Assembly: GCF_037996645.1 (NCBI RefSeq)
Contig: NZ_JBBMXV010000002.1
Location: 248,001-312,000 of the forward strand
Reading direction: 5' to 3'
DNA: 64,000 nucleotides
From: Halalkalicoccus tibetensis
Lineage (GTDB): Archaea; Halobacteriota; Halobacteria; Halobacteriales; Halalkalicoccaceae
Below the pieces are notes generated by a model. That model was not told the DNA's origin. It saw only the letters and a list, made by a program, of their open reading frames with translations, and did no database searches. The translations under genes and the position numbers were made by a program. Below are positions 16,513-26,193 of the stretch, piece by piece. The stretch's first letter is position 1; each line of letters begins with the position of its first letter.

Positions 16513-16558
16513 GGATGGGACGTCGACGTCCCCCATCGCCGTCCCTCGCCGGGACGGC
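16513..16558 (-). repeat. two adjacent hairpins in the leader of the HTH_10 gene
   Basis: The first is the perfect palindrome GGGACGTC/GACGTCCC at 16517-16532, extended by GAT/ATC flanks. The second has arms GCCGTCCC (16538-16545) and GGGACGGC (16551-16558) around TCGCC. A TATA-like GGTATATAAC read on the minus strand lies near 16608-16617, so both structures would fall in the mRNA leader, 60-105 bases before the ATG at 16453. Alternatively they bind protein as DNA. Confidence 0.6.
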
Positions 16559-16630
16559 GCATAATGTGCAGTTAGTTGCTCCGTAGATACCGTTGGGGTC
16601 CCGGACGGTTATATACCAGGCTAGCAGCGG

Positions 16631-18448
16631 TCACGGGCGGGCGATCTCCTCGAAGACCGGCGTCCCGAGGAGCGTGAAGAGGGTGTACAGCTCCGCGGTG
16701 TGGTCCTCGCCGGCCATGTGGGCGTCGTACCGGTCGTAGGCGGCCTCGCGGTCGAGGAAGGGGAGGCCGCGGAGCAGGTCGTCGTTTCGCTCGAGGACCG
16801 TCCGCCCGAAGCCCCGTTCGCGCAGGACCGTCCCGCGGTCGCGCCAGGGCCCCCGCGAGTAGTACGGCCGGGGGAGCTGCTCGTCGTCGACGTGCTTGCG
16901 CCAGAACAGCGAGCCGTACTTCCGGACCTGATCGACGGGGAACCGGCTCGCCGGGCGGGCGCCCGTCTCGGAATGCCTGATCCCCGCGAGTTCCGGCGAG
17001 AGGGCGTCGAGGGCGGCGTTGATCACGTCACGCCGGAGGTGATACCGGATCGGCATCGAGCACGCGAGGTCGATGAAACGGTTGTCGAGAAAGGGCACCT
17101 ACTGGGGGGCCATCTGGGTCAGCCCGAAGTAGTGGTAGTCCCGGTCGTTCGAGAGCGGGTAGTAGGGACTGAACAGCACCAGATCGCGGATCGATGCGTA
17201 CTCGACCCCGCCGAGCGCGACCGACCCGTCGCGTTCATCGAGACTCGAGCGGAGCACCGACCCGAGGTCGGGCGGGGTCTCGACGAACGACGGCAGCGAG
17301 CCGTCCAGCGTGGCGAGGTAGTCCGCGAGCGAGTCGACCTCCCGCTCGATCGGCGTCGCGATCGAGCCGACCGGCCCCAGATCGAGGTCGAAGGCGGGGA
17401 CGATCCCGCCCTTGAACAGCGAGTCGCCGTAGAGCCCGGTGACCAGGACGTCACACTCCTCGCGGATCCGGCCGTCGAAGCCGTTGAGGTGGGCCTGGTC
17501 GAACCGGCCGTTGAAGTTCATGCGGGGCGGGACGTGCTCAAGCATCCGCTCGATGTGGTCGTCGGGGCGCTCGAGCAGTCGGAACTCCGCGTCGGCCATG
17601 AACGCCACGCGCTCGGCGGTGCGGGCCTCGCGGCTCATCCAGTCGGCGAGGTGGTAGGCGACCGGGGGCTCGCCGGCCGCCAGCAGGAGCCGCGAGTCGC
17701 TGCCGCCCGACAGCAGGAGACCGTACCGGCGGTCGTCGGCGGCACGTTCCTCGAACACGCGCTGGAGGAGCTCGACGAACCGATCGACGAAGTACGAGAA
17801 GGACCGGTTGACCGGATCGTACTCGAGGCGCCAGTAGCGCTCGACCTCGATCCCGCCGGTCGTGAGATCGATCGTCGCGATGGATCCGGGCGGGAGCTTT
17901 CGCACCCCTTCGAAGGGCGTCCCGACGCCGGGGACGCAGTTGAACGCCAGATAGGAGTAGAGCCCCTCGGTGTCGGGCTCGGGATCGACGGCGGGGTGGG
18001 CGAGCACCGACTGGATCGACGTCGAGAAGACGACCCCCGCGTCCGTCTCGGCGTAGTAGACGGGGTGGGTGCCGAGACGGTCGGTGACGATCGCGAGCCG
18101 GTCGCGGTCGCGCTGGTGGACGAAGACGCTCGCCGCAGCGTTCATCCCCCGAGCGAATTCGAGTCCGTGCGAGCGGTAGAGCCGGACGACGTACTCCGCG
18201 GCGGTGTACTCGCCCGCGTAGCGGTTCTCGTAGCCGCCGTCCTCGAAGCCGTGAACGTCGCCGAACGTCCAGACCGCGTCACCCTCGACCCGGACGGGCT
18301 CTCCCGTCGGCTCGTGTGTGACCGACCGGAGCGACAGCCCCTCGGCGGCGGTCGTCTCGACGGCCTCCTCGCCGCTCCATCGGAGCGGCTCGATCGGATC
18401 GGTCACCTGCCGCTCCACGTCACCCGTCACTCCGACGACTCCGACCAT
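16631..18448 (-). pseudogene. asparagine synthase-like gene interrupted by an in-frame TAG
   Basis: Reads as one frame of about 605 codons apart from a TAG at 17099-17101, just before VPFLDNRFIDLA, the conserved PFLD segment of the synthetase domain. The N-terminal region resembles the class II glutaminase fold but begins MVGVVGVTG, with Val in place of the nucleophile Cys2, so glutamine cannot be hydrolysed there. The ATP-pyrophosphatase signature SGGSDSR is present. Related glutaminase-dead enzymes include beta-lactam synthetase. Codon use remains normal on both sides of the TAG, so the lesion is recent, a sequencing error, or read through. TAG is an ordinary stop elsewhere in the window. 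Confidence 0.8.
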
Positions 18449-18565
18449 ACGACAGGTGTAGGATCCAGTACATGAATAGCTACCGACGGCGGAACCGGCC
18501 GGACCGGAGCCGCCGAACGGGCGAGCGGGTGGGACGGGGTCCCGGGCGTGATCGAATACCGCGGG

Positions 18566-18571
18566 TTTAAG
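18566..18571 (+). promoter_or_regulatory. TATA box of proS
   Basis: TTTAAG lies 25-30 bases upstream of the proS ATG at 18596, the spacing seen for leaderless haloarchaeal transcripts. This supports the chosen start over the in-frame codon at 18548, which lies upstream of the box. Confidence 0.55.
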
Positions 18572-18595
18572 CGAATCCTCGGGTACGAAGGGAGT

Positions 18596-20044
18596 ATGAG
18601 CGACGACCAGGAGCTCGGCATCACCGAGTCCAAGGAGCACAGCCCCGGCGAGTGGTACGCCGAGGTCGTCCGCAAGGCGAAGCTCGCCGATTACGCCCCC
18701 ATGGGCGGGTTCATCGTCACCCGCCCGCGGGGCTACGCGCTGTGGGAGGCGATCCAGGACCGGCTGGACGGCTGGTTCAAGGAGACGGGCGTCCAGAACG
18801 CCTACTTCCCGCTTTTCATCCCCGAGAGCTACCTCGAGCGCGAGAAGGACGTCGTCGAGGGGTTCGACCCCGAGGTCGCGTGGGTCACCCAGGGCGGCCA
18901 CGACGAGTTAGAGGAGCGCCTCGCCGTGCGCCCGACCAGCGAGTCGATCATCGCCCCCTTCCTGAGCCAGTGGATCCGCAGTCACCGCGACCTGCCCCTG
19001 CGAGTGAACCAGTGGTGTTCCGTGGTTCGGTGGGAGGCAACCGAGACGAAACCGTTCTTCCGCACGAAGGAGTTCCTCTGGCAGGAGGGCCACACCGCCC
19101 ACCGCGACGAGGCCGACGCCTGGGACGAGACGATGACCCGCCTCGAACAGTACGAGAAGGTCTACGAGGACGTGCTCGCGATCCCGGTGATGCGCGGGAG
19201 AAAGCCCGACCACGACAAGTTCCCCGGCGCGGACACGACTACTACTGTGGAGGCGCTGATGCCCGACGGCAAGTCGGTCCAGGGGGGGACGAGCCACCAC
19301 CTGGGTCAGTCGTTCGCCGAGGCGTTCGACATCACGTTCGTCGACGAGGACGAGGAGGAGACCGTCGCCCACACCACCTCGTGGGGCCTTTCATGGAGAG
19401 CGATCGGCGCGCTGATCATGACCCACTCGGACGACCAGGGGCTCGTCCTCCCGCCGACGGTCGCCCCCGAACAGGTCGTGATCGTCCCGATCTGGGGGGA
19501 GGAGAACCGCGAGGAAGTGCTGGAGTACGGCGAGGGGATCGCCGCCGAGCTCGAGGAGGCGGGCTTTCGCGTCGAGTTCGACGACCGCGACGAGCGCAAC
19601 CCGGGCTTCAAGTTCAACGAGTGGGAGCTGCTCGGCACCCCGCTGCGCCTCGAAATCGGCCCCAACGAAGTCGCGGACGGCGAGGCGACGGCCGTCCACC
19701 GTCCCGACGGCGAGAAGAGCGTCGAGGACCGCGAGGGGATCGCAGAGAGCGTCCAGGAACACCTCGACACCGTCTACGCGAAGCTGTACGCGGCCGCCGA
19801 GGAGAACCTCGAGGAGAACGTCCGGGACGCGGAAAGCCGCGAGGAGATCCTCGGGACGATCGGCCGCTTCGGCGGCTACGTCCGCGCGCCGTGGTGCGGC
19901 AAGGAGGAGTGCGAGACGGCGATCAAGGACGAGATCGCCGCCGAGATCGTGATGGTTCCGATGGAGGGCGACGATCCCGACGGCGAATGTGCGATCTGTG
20001 GGGAGGGTGCGGAGGAGACGGCCTACTTCGCGAAGTCCTACTGA
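18596..20044 (+). CDS. proS: prolyl-tRNA synthetase (archaeal/eukaryotic type)
   Basis: Class II aminoacyl-tRNA synthetase that charges tRNA-Pro. It has 482 residues, the usual length for the archaeal form without an editing insertion. Motif 2 and 3 regions are visible: VRWEATETKPFFRTKEFLWQEGH and WGLSWRAIGALIM. The anticodon-binding domain follows at about 290-390. The C-terminal zinc domain has CGKEEC and CAICG and ends in the typical terminal Tyr (YFAKSY). It is transcribed alone. The 370 bases to gltB hold no gene. Confidence 0.97.
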   Translation: MSDDQELGITESKEHSPGEWYAEVVRKAKLADYAPMGGFIVTRPRGYALWEAIQDRLDGWFKETGVQNAYFPLFIPESYLEREKDVVEGFDPEVAWVTQGGHDELEERLAVRPTSESIIAPFLSQWIRSHRDLPLRVNQWCSVVRWEATETKPFFRTKEFLWQEGHTAHRDEADAWDETMTRLEQYEKVYEDVLAIPVMRGRKPDHDKFPGADTTTTVEALMPDGKSVQGGTSHHLGQSFAEAFDITFVDEDEEETVAHTTSWGLSWRAIGALIMTHSDDQGLVLPPTVAPEQVVIVPIWGEENREEVLEYGEGIAAELEEAGFRVEFDDRDERNPGFKFNEWELLGTPLRLEIGPNEVADGEATAVHRPDGEKSVEDREGIAESVQEHLDTVYAKLYAAAEENLEENVRDAESREEILGTIGRFGGYVRAPWCGKEECETAIKDEIAAEIVMVPMEGDDPDGECAICGEGAEETAYFAKSY

Positions 20045-20301
20045 GCGCCCGCGCCCCGACGCCCCGAGCGCCCCCACGATCCGTCCGCGCGCGAGGACAC
20101 GCCGGGGTCGAACGGGGGCTCCGAGCCGCCCTGGGACGCCCCGCCGACACGTCGCGGCCGTCCGACGCCGGAACGTGGCCGCGAAACGTCAGTACTGCGA
20201 CCGAACGGAGGAATCGGGAATACGGACGTTGATGCCGACGAACGTATGATGGACGCGGGAGGATATACCGGAACTCCCTACTACTTCGGGCTCCACTGTA
20301 C

Positions 20302-20317
20302 GGATGTTAATACATCC
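20302..20317. promoter_or_regulatory. operator-like inverted repeat upstream of gltB
   Basis: GGATGT (20302-20307) and ACATCC (20312-20317) are exact complements around TAAT. The element is centred about 80 bases upstream of the predicted gltB TATA box. A regulator of nitrogen assimilation, such as an Lrp-type protein, is a plausible binder, but none is shown. Confidence 0.45.
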
Positions 20318-20385
20318 TGGTTGTTCATGAGTGACATAAGGATCATAATATGGCATTAACAGACCCTTAGCCCTTCAGGGACACG

Positions 20386-20393
20386 TTCTTAAG
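20386..20393 (+). promoter_or_regulatory. TATA box of gltB
   Basis: TTCTTAAG lies 22-29 bases before the ATG at 20415, consistent with a leaderless transcript. Confidence 0.5.
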
Positions 20394-20414
20394 TGAAGAC
20401 TCCCGTGGGAACGT

Positions 20415-23400
20415 ATGACCAACCACGCTAGCGGGACGACTACCCAACGTGGGCTTGCGGACCCGACGGACGAGCGATCGAACTGCGGCGTCGGGGTCGT
20501 GATGGACCTCGATGGGGGGGCTGACAACGGGGTCGTCGCGGACGGGCTGGAGCTGCTGAGCAACCTCGAACATCGGGGGACGACGGGCGCCGAGGAGGCG
20601 ACGGGCGACGGGGCGGGGGTACTGCTCCAGCGGCCCGACGAGTTCTTCGCCGAGGTACTGGGCCACGAGCTGCCCGAGACCTACGCGGTCGGGTCGCTGT
20701 TCTTCCCGCAGGACGACGACGCGCGCGAGTCGCTCCAGGAGCTCGTAGTAGAGACGCTCGCCGACCAGGGTCTGGAGGTCTTCGCGTGGCGCGACGTCCC
20801 GACGGACGCGACCGAGATCGGACGGACCGCCCGCGACGCCGAACCCGACGTCCGGCAGTGTTTCGTCGAGGCGGAGGGACTCTCGGAGGAGGAATTCGAC
20901 CGCGCGCTGTACGTGGGTCGGCGGGCCATCGAGAACGCCGTCAGCCGGCCGGCGGAGGGAGAAAGCGAGGAGGACGAACCCCACCGGGACGTCGTCGCCC
21001 GCGAGGACGGCGAGGGGTTCTACGTCTGCTCGCTCGACCGCAAGACGGTCGTCTACAAGGGCCTGCTGAAGGGCGAGCAAGTACCGCAGTACTACCCCGA
21101 TCTGACCGACGAGCGCGTGAAGTCGACGTTCGTGATGGTCCACGAGCGCTTCTCGACGAACACGCTGGGCGCGTGGCATCTCGCCCACCCATATAGGAAC
21201 ATCATCCACAACGGCGAGATCAACACGATCCAGGGCAACATCAACTGGATGCGCGCCCGCGAAACCGACATCGCCCACGAGGAGCTCGAGACCGAGGCGA
21301 TCAAGCCGATCATCGACGACCCCGAGCAGTCAGACACCGCGAGCGTGGACAACGCCCTCGAGCTGCTGCTGGAGGGCGGGCGCGACCTGCCCCACGCGCT
21401 GCGGATGCTGATCCCCGAGGCGTGGCGCGACGAGGCCAACGACCTCCCCGAGGAGCGCCAGGCGTGGTACGACTTCCACGCGAACCTGATCGAGCCGTGG
21501 GACGGCCCCGCGCTCGTGGCCGCGACGGACGGCGACCGGGTCGGCGCGGTGCTCGACCGCAACGGCTTCCGGCCGTGTCGCTACGACATCACGAGCGACA
21601 ACACGCTCTACATGGCCAGCGAGGCCGGCGCGGTCGACGTCGACCCGAGCCGGATCGAGGAGCGCGGCCGGCTCCAGCCCGGCCAGCTGTTCCTCGCGGA
21701 TCCCGAGGAGGGGCGGGTCATCCCCGACGCGGAGGTCTTCGACGGGCTCGTCGACGAGAAGTACGGGGAATGGGTCGCCGAGAACCAGGTGAACGTCAAC
21801 GAGCTCTCGAACGACCTCGTGAACCAGGGCTCGACCGACGAGCTGCCCCGTCCCGACGACCTGAGCCTCTCGGAGCTCGACGGCGACCTGCGGAGCCTGC
21901 AGGCCACCTTCGGCTACACCCACGACGAGCTCGACAACCTGCTCGAGCCGATGGCGAAGAAGGGCAAGGACCCCGTGGGCTCGATGGGCGACGACACCCC
22001 GCTGTCGGTGCTCTCCGATTTCAACCGGCCGCTCTTTTCGTACTTCAAGCAGCTGTTCGCGCAGGTGACCAACCCGCCGCTCGACTACATCCGCGAGGAG
22101 CTGGTCACCTCGATGGAGAGCCGGCTGGGCTACCAGCGCAACCTGCTCGACGAGTCGCCCGCGCACGCCCGCCAGCTCGTCGTCGACTCGCCGATCCTCT
22201 CCGACCGCCAGACTGCGGAGGCCAAGGCCCTCGAGCGCGACGGGCTCTCGAGCGCGACGATCGACGTCACCTACGACCCCGACGAGGAGCTCGAGGGCGC
22301 GGTCGAGAGAGTGCGCGACGACGCGGTCGAGGCGATCGAATCGGGCACCGAGATCCTCGTGCTCTCCGATCGGGCGACGAGTCCCGACCGGGTCGCGATC
22401 CCGAGCCTGCTGGCGACGGGGGCGGTTCACCACCACCTCGTGCGAAACGGGCTTCGCAACCACGCCGGCCTCGTCGTCGAGTCGGGCGATCCTCGTACGG
22501 TACACCAGGTCGCGACGCTGGTGGGCTACGGCGCGGGCGCGGTCAACCCCTACCTGGCATACCGCACGATCGCGGACGTCGTCGCGGGCCCGGACGGCGC
22601 GAGCGAGGCCGCGGCGGTCGCGGGCTACATCGGCGCGCTGGAGGACGGCCTGCTGAAGGTGATGTCGAAGATGGGCATCTCGACGGTTGAAAGCTACCAG
22701 GGCGCCCAGATCTTCGAGGCCGTCGGACTGGACTCGGACTTCGTCGCGGAGTACTTCGAGGGCACCGAGGCGCGCACGGAGGGGATCGGCATCGAGGAGA
22801 TCGAGGAGGACCTGCTCGCGCGCCACGCCGTGGGCTTCGGCGACGACCCCGACATCGAGCGCCAGGGCGAGTTCGAGAACCGCTCGGGGGGGATCCACCA
22901 CCAGTGGAACCCCGAGACGGTCGGCAAGCTCCAGCAGGCGGTCCGCGCGGGCGACTACGAGCGCTACGGGGAGTTCGCCGAGCTGATCAACGACCAGCAC
23001 GAGGAGCTCCAGACCCTTCGAGGGCTCCTGGAGTTCGATTCGAACGGGAGGGAATCGATCCCGATCGAGGAGGTCGAGCCCGTCGAGGAGATCGTCACGC
23101 GCTTCTCGACGGCGGCGATGAGCCTCGGGAGCCTCTCCCCCGAAGCTCACGAGAACAACTCGATCGCGATGAACCGCATCGGCGGGAAGTCGAACTCCGG
23201 CGAGGGCGGCGAGCCCCCGGAGCGATTCGGCACCGACAAGGAGTGTAACGTCAAGCAGGTCGCCTCCGGGCGCTTCGGCGTCACCTCGGAGTATCTATCG
23301 AGCGCCGACGAGCTCCAGATCAAGATGGCCCAAGGGTCCAAACCCGGTGAAGGAGGGAATCTGCCGGGCGAGAAGGTCAACGAGATGATCGCGGACGTCC

Positions 23401-25016
23401 GGTACGCCACGCCGGGCGTCGGGCTGATCAGCCCGCCGCCGCTGCACGACATCTACTCGATCGAGGACCTCAAACAGCTGATCCACGACCTCAAAGCGGC
23501 GAACGAGGAGGCCGACATCAACGTCAAGCTCGTCAGCGAGGCCGGCATCGGCACCATCGCGGCGGGGGTCGCGAAGGCCAACGCCGACGTGGTCCACATC
23601 TCGGGCCACTCGGGCGGGACCGGCGCCTCGCCACGGACCTCGATCAAGCACGCGGGCCTGCCGTGGGAGCTCGGCCTCGCGGAGGCCAACCAGATGCTCC
23701 ACGCGACCGGGCTTCGCTCGCGGATCCGCGTCTCGGCCGACGGCGGGATGAAAACGGGGAGGGACGTCGCAGTCGCCGCGCTGTTGGGCGCCGAGGAGTA
23801 CATCTTCGGGACCGCCTCGCTGGTGACCTCGGGCTGCGTGATGGCCCGCCAGTGTCACAACAACACCTGCCCCGTCGGCGTCGCGACCCAGGCGATGAAG
23901 CTGCGCGAGCGCTTCCCCGGCCAGCCCGACCACGTGATCAACTACATGACGTTCATCGCCCAGGAGCTCCGGGAGATCATGGCGGAACTGGGCTTCGAGA
24001 CCGTCGAGGAGATGGTCGGGAAGGTCGAGCACCTCACACAGCGCGAGGACGTCAGCCAGCCCAAGGCGCGCAAGCTCGACCTCTCGACCGTGCTCGCAGA
24101 GCCCGCGGGCGACGAGTACACGAAGACGAGGGAGCAGACCCACGAGATCGACGAGCAGCTCGACCACGAGCTGATCGACGCGGCCGAGCCCGCGCTCGCC
24201 GATCGGGAGCCCGTCGCGATCGACACCGCCATCTCGAACGTCGACCGGGCGGTCGGCGCGATGCTCTCGAACCGCGTTTCGAAGAGCTACGGCGGCGAGG
24301 GGCTGGCCGACGACACCATCTCGGTCGGCCTCTCGGGCACCGCGGGCCAGAGCTTCGGGGCCTTCCTCGCGTCGGGGATCTCGATGCATCTCACCGGCAC
24401 CGCCAACGACTACGTCGGCAAGGGGCTCTCGGGCGGGAAGATCGTCGTCGACACCCCCGAGAACGCCAGCTATGCGGCCGCGGAGAACATCGCGGTCGGC
24501 AACGTCGCGCTCTACGGCGCGACGGACGGCGAGCTCTACGTCAACGGCCAGGCCGGCGAGCGCTTCGGGGTACGGAACTCTGGAGTCAAGGCCGTCGTCG
24601 AGGGCGTCGGCGACCACGGTTGTGAGTACATGACCGGCGGCGTCGTCGCCGTGCTGGGCGAGACGGGCAAGAACTTCGCCGCGGGGATGAGCGGCGGGGT
24701 CGCCTACGTGCTCGATGAACCCGGCAACTTCGAGGAGCGCACCAACACCGGCATGGTGACGCTCTCGCGCGACCTCGGCGAGCGCGACGAGCGTATGCTC
24801 CGGCGACTGGTCGAGAACCACGCCGCCTACACCGACAGCGAGCGCGCGAACGAGATCCTCGAGGAGTGGGACGAGTACGTCGGGCGGTTCGTGAAGGTCA
24901 TGCCCGACGCCTACAGCGAGGTCCTCGAGCAGGGCGCCGAGGACGTCCGGGACTCCCCGCCGGCCCGTCCCGAGTCGACCGACCCCACCGCCGCCGGCGG
25001 CGTCAGCGCCGACTGA
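20415..25016 (+). CDS. gltB: glutamate synthase large subunit (ferredoxin-type GOGAT)
   Basis: Makes two glutamates from glutamine and 2-oxoglutarate. The 1533-residue protein has all four domains of the large subunit. The N-terminal glutaminase follows a 23-residue propeptide, with nucleophile Cys24 in NCGVGV. The central domain and the FMN-binding synthase barrel come next (PGEGGNLPGEKV; HISGHSGGTGASP). A 3Fe-4S cluster has Cys1141, Cys1147 and Cys1152 (C-x5-C-x4-C). The C-terminal beta-helix domain is intact (GLSGTAGQSFGAFL). No gltD small subunit is adjacent, so electrons probably come from ferredoxin. A T-rich stretch at 25029-25055 could end the transcript. Confidence 0.96.
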   Translation: MTNHASGTTTQRGLADPTDERSNCGVGVVMDLDGGADNGVVADGLELLSNLEHRGTTGAEEATGDGAGVLLQRPDEFFAEVLGHELPETYAVGSLFFPQDDDARESLQELVVETLADQGLEVFAWRDVPTDATEIGRTARDAEPDVRQCFVEAEGLSEEEFDRALYVGRRAIENAVSRPAEGESEEDEPHRDVVAREDGEGFYVCSLDRKTVVYKGLLKGEQVPQYYPDLTDERVKSTFVMVHERFSTNTLGAWHLAHPYRNIIHNGEINTIQGNINWMRARETDIAHEELETEAIKPIIDDPEQSDTASVDNALELLLEGGRDLPHALRMLIPEAWRDEANDLPEERQAWYDFHANLIEPWDGPALVAATDGDRVGAVLDRNGFRPCRYDITSDNTLYMASEAGAVDVDPSRIEERGRLQPGQLFLADPEEGRVIPDAEVFDGLVDEKYGEWVAENQVNVNELSNDLVNQGSTDELPRPDDLSLSELDGDLRSLQATFGYTHDELDNLLEPMAKKGKDPVGSMGDDTPLSVLSDFNRPLFSYFKQLFAQVTNPPLDYIREELVTSMESRLGYQRNLLDESPAHARQLVVDSPILSDRQTAEAKALERDGLSSATIDVTYDPDEELEGAVERVRDDAVEAIESGTEILVLSDRATSPDRVAIPSLLATGAVHHHLVRNGLRNHAGLVVESGDPRTVHQVATLVGYGAGAVNPYLAYRTIADVVAGPDGASEAAAVAGYIGALEDGLLKVMSKMGISTVESYQGAQIFEAVGLDSDFVAEYFEGTEARTEGIGIEEIEEDLLARHAVGFGDDPDIERQGEFENRSGGIHHQWNPETVGKLQQAVRAGDYERYGEFAELINDQHEELQTLRGLLEFDSNGRESIPIEEVEPVEEIVTRFSTAAMSLGSLSPEAHENNSIAMNRIGGKSNSGEGGEPPERFGTDKECNVKQVASGRFGVTSEYLSSADELQIKMAQGSKPGEGGNLPGEKVNEMIADVRYATPGVGLISPPPLHDIYSIEDLKQLIHDLKAANEEADINVKLVSEAGIGTIAAGVAKANADVVHISGHSGGTGASPRTSIKHAGLPWELGLAEANQMLHATGLRSRIRVSADGGMKTGRDVAVAALLGAEEYIFGTASLVTSGCVMARQCHNNTCPVGVATQAMKLRERFPGQPDHVINYMTFIAQELREIMAELGFETVEEMVGKVEHLTQREDVSQPKARKLDLSTVLAEPAGDEYTKTREQTHEIDEQLDHELIDAAEPALADREPVAIDTAISNVDRAVGAMLSNRVSKSYGGEGLADDTISVGLSGTAGQSFGAFLASGISMHLTGTANDYVGKGLSGGKIVVDTPENASYAAAENIAVGNVALYGATDGELYVNGQAGERFGVRNSGVKAVVEGVGDHGCEYMTGGVVAVLGETGKNFAAGMSGGVAYVLDEPGNFEERTNTGMVTLSRDLGERDERMLRRLVENHAAYTDSERANEILEEWDEYVGRFVKVMPDAYSEVLEQGAEDVRDSPPARPESTDPTAAGGVSAD

Positions 25017-25028
25017 GGTTCCTATCGA

Positions 25029-25055
25029 TTTTCGGTAACGTTCCCGATTTTTCAT
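25029..25055 (+). terminator. T-rich tract after gltB
   Basis: ATTTT at 25031-25036 and GATTTTTCA near 25048-25056 follow the gltB stop within 40 bases. U-tracts of this kind act in archaeal intrinsic and FttA-dependent termination. The call rests on composition only. Confidence 0.35.
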
Positions 25056-25151
25056 CCGCTGACACTGTGTGATACGGTAGCGTTTCTTCGGCAAGATTCA
25101 TGTCCACGAGACTGCTACGGCAGATATAGAGGCAATTCAAAGAAACAGTAA

Positions 25152-26150
25152 ATGGAGTTCGAAAATATATCTAAATTCAGAGAAGTAGGGTTGTTCGTGG
25201 TCGTCGCGCTGGTCTGGGGTGCGTCCTTTCCTGCGATAAACATCGGGCTCGAATCGCTGCCGCCGATCCTCTTCGCGGCGCTGCGCTACGATGTCGCGGC
25301 CGTGTTGGTGTTCGCGTTCGTCGCGATCAAGGGGTTGGCCTGGCGGCCGAGCACGATCGACGACTGGATACTGATCGGTCTCGGCGGGCTGTTGTTGATC
25401 GGGGCGCACTTCGCCTTCCTCTTCACCGGCCAGCAGTACGTCACCGGGGGGGTCGCGTCGATCGTCCTGAGCATCTCGCCGATCGTCACGCCGGTGTTCG
25501 CGCTCGCGGTCCTGCCGAACGAGCGGCTGGGCGTGACCGGCGTTCTGGGGCTTGCCTTCGGCCTGCTCGGGGTCGGGATCATCGCCCAGCCGAGCCCCGA
25601 GGCGCTGGCAGGCGGCCAGCTCTACGGGATCGTGCTGCTCATGCTGAGCGCGGCGAGCTTCGCGCTCGGGGCGGTGTTGACCGCACGGATGCGCACGACC
25701 CTCTCGCTGGTCTCGCTGCAGGCGTGGATGATGGCCGCCGGCGCGGTCTTCCTGCACGTCACGAGCGCGCTGCACCCCGGCGAGTCGCTCTCGGCGGCCA
25801 GCTGGACTCCCGAGGCGCTGGCGGCGATCGCGTTCCTCGCGGTGTTCGCGAGCGCGATCGGCTACCTCGCGTACTTCGACCTCCAGGAGCGCGTCGGCCC
25901 GATCGAGACCAGCCTCGTCAACTACGCGAGCCCCGTCGTCGCGACCGCGGCCGGCTGGGCGCTGCTGGGCGAGCCCGTCACCGAAGCCACCATCACGGGC
26001 TTCGCGGTGATCGCCTTCGGCTTCTGGCTCTGCAAGTGGTCGACGTTCACCTGGAAGCTCACCGGGCTCGCGGACCGCGTTCGCTTCCGGCGGGCGTTCC
26101 GCTCGCCCGACCGCGTGGTCGTCGGCAGCAACGTCTACTACCGCGACTGA
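25152..26150 (+). CDS. EamA/DMT superfamily transporter
   Basis: Drug/metabolite transporter family membrane protein of 332 residues with ten predicted helices in two EamA repeats (about 12-145 and 155-290). Each repeat begins with a hydrophobic segment such as VVVALVWGASFPAINIGLE. The C-terminal 35 residues are basic and cytoplasmic. The cargo is unknown; relatives export amino acids or other small metabolites. It lies 135 bases after gltB, probably with its own promoter. Confidence 0.88.
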   Translation: MEFENISKFREVGLFVVVALVWGASFPAINIGLESLPPILFAALRYDVAAVLVFAFVAIKGLAWRPSTIDDWILIGLGGLLLIGAHFAFLFTGQQYVTGGVASIVLSISPIVTPVFALAVLPNERLGVTGVLGLAFGLLGVGIIAQPSPEALAGGQLYGIVLLMLSAASFALGAVLTARMRTTLSLVSLQAWMMAAGAVFLHVTSALHPGESLSAASWTPEALAAIAFLAVFASAIGYLAYFDLQERVGPIETSLVNYASPVVATAAGWALLGEPVTEATITGFAVIAFGFWLCKWSTFTWKLTGLADRVRFRRAFRSPDRVVVGSNVYYRD

Positions 26151-26193
26151 CCGGAACCGCCGGGACTATCCTCTCGCCGTTCGATCCGTAGCC

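Larger units (their letters stand above)
20045..20414. other. intergenic region between proS and gltB
   Basis: 370 bases with no credible gene. The first 200 bases are GC-rich and without pattern. The last 130 turn AT-rich and carry an inverted repeat at 20302-20317 and a TATA-like TTCTTAAG at 20386-20393. This half is therefore best read as the control region of gltB. Confidence 0.6.

Noticed and set aside
17099-17101. TAG read as pyrrolysine across the genome
   Set aside because: TAG ends several clearly complete genes in the window (for example at 27178-27180 and 31882-31884), so it is a normal stop codon here and no general recoding can be claimed.
20045-20414. tRNA or other RNA gene in the proS-gltB spacer
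   Set aside because: No cloverleaf or CCA-like end was found when the sequence was read on both strands; the palindrome is too short for an RNA gene.
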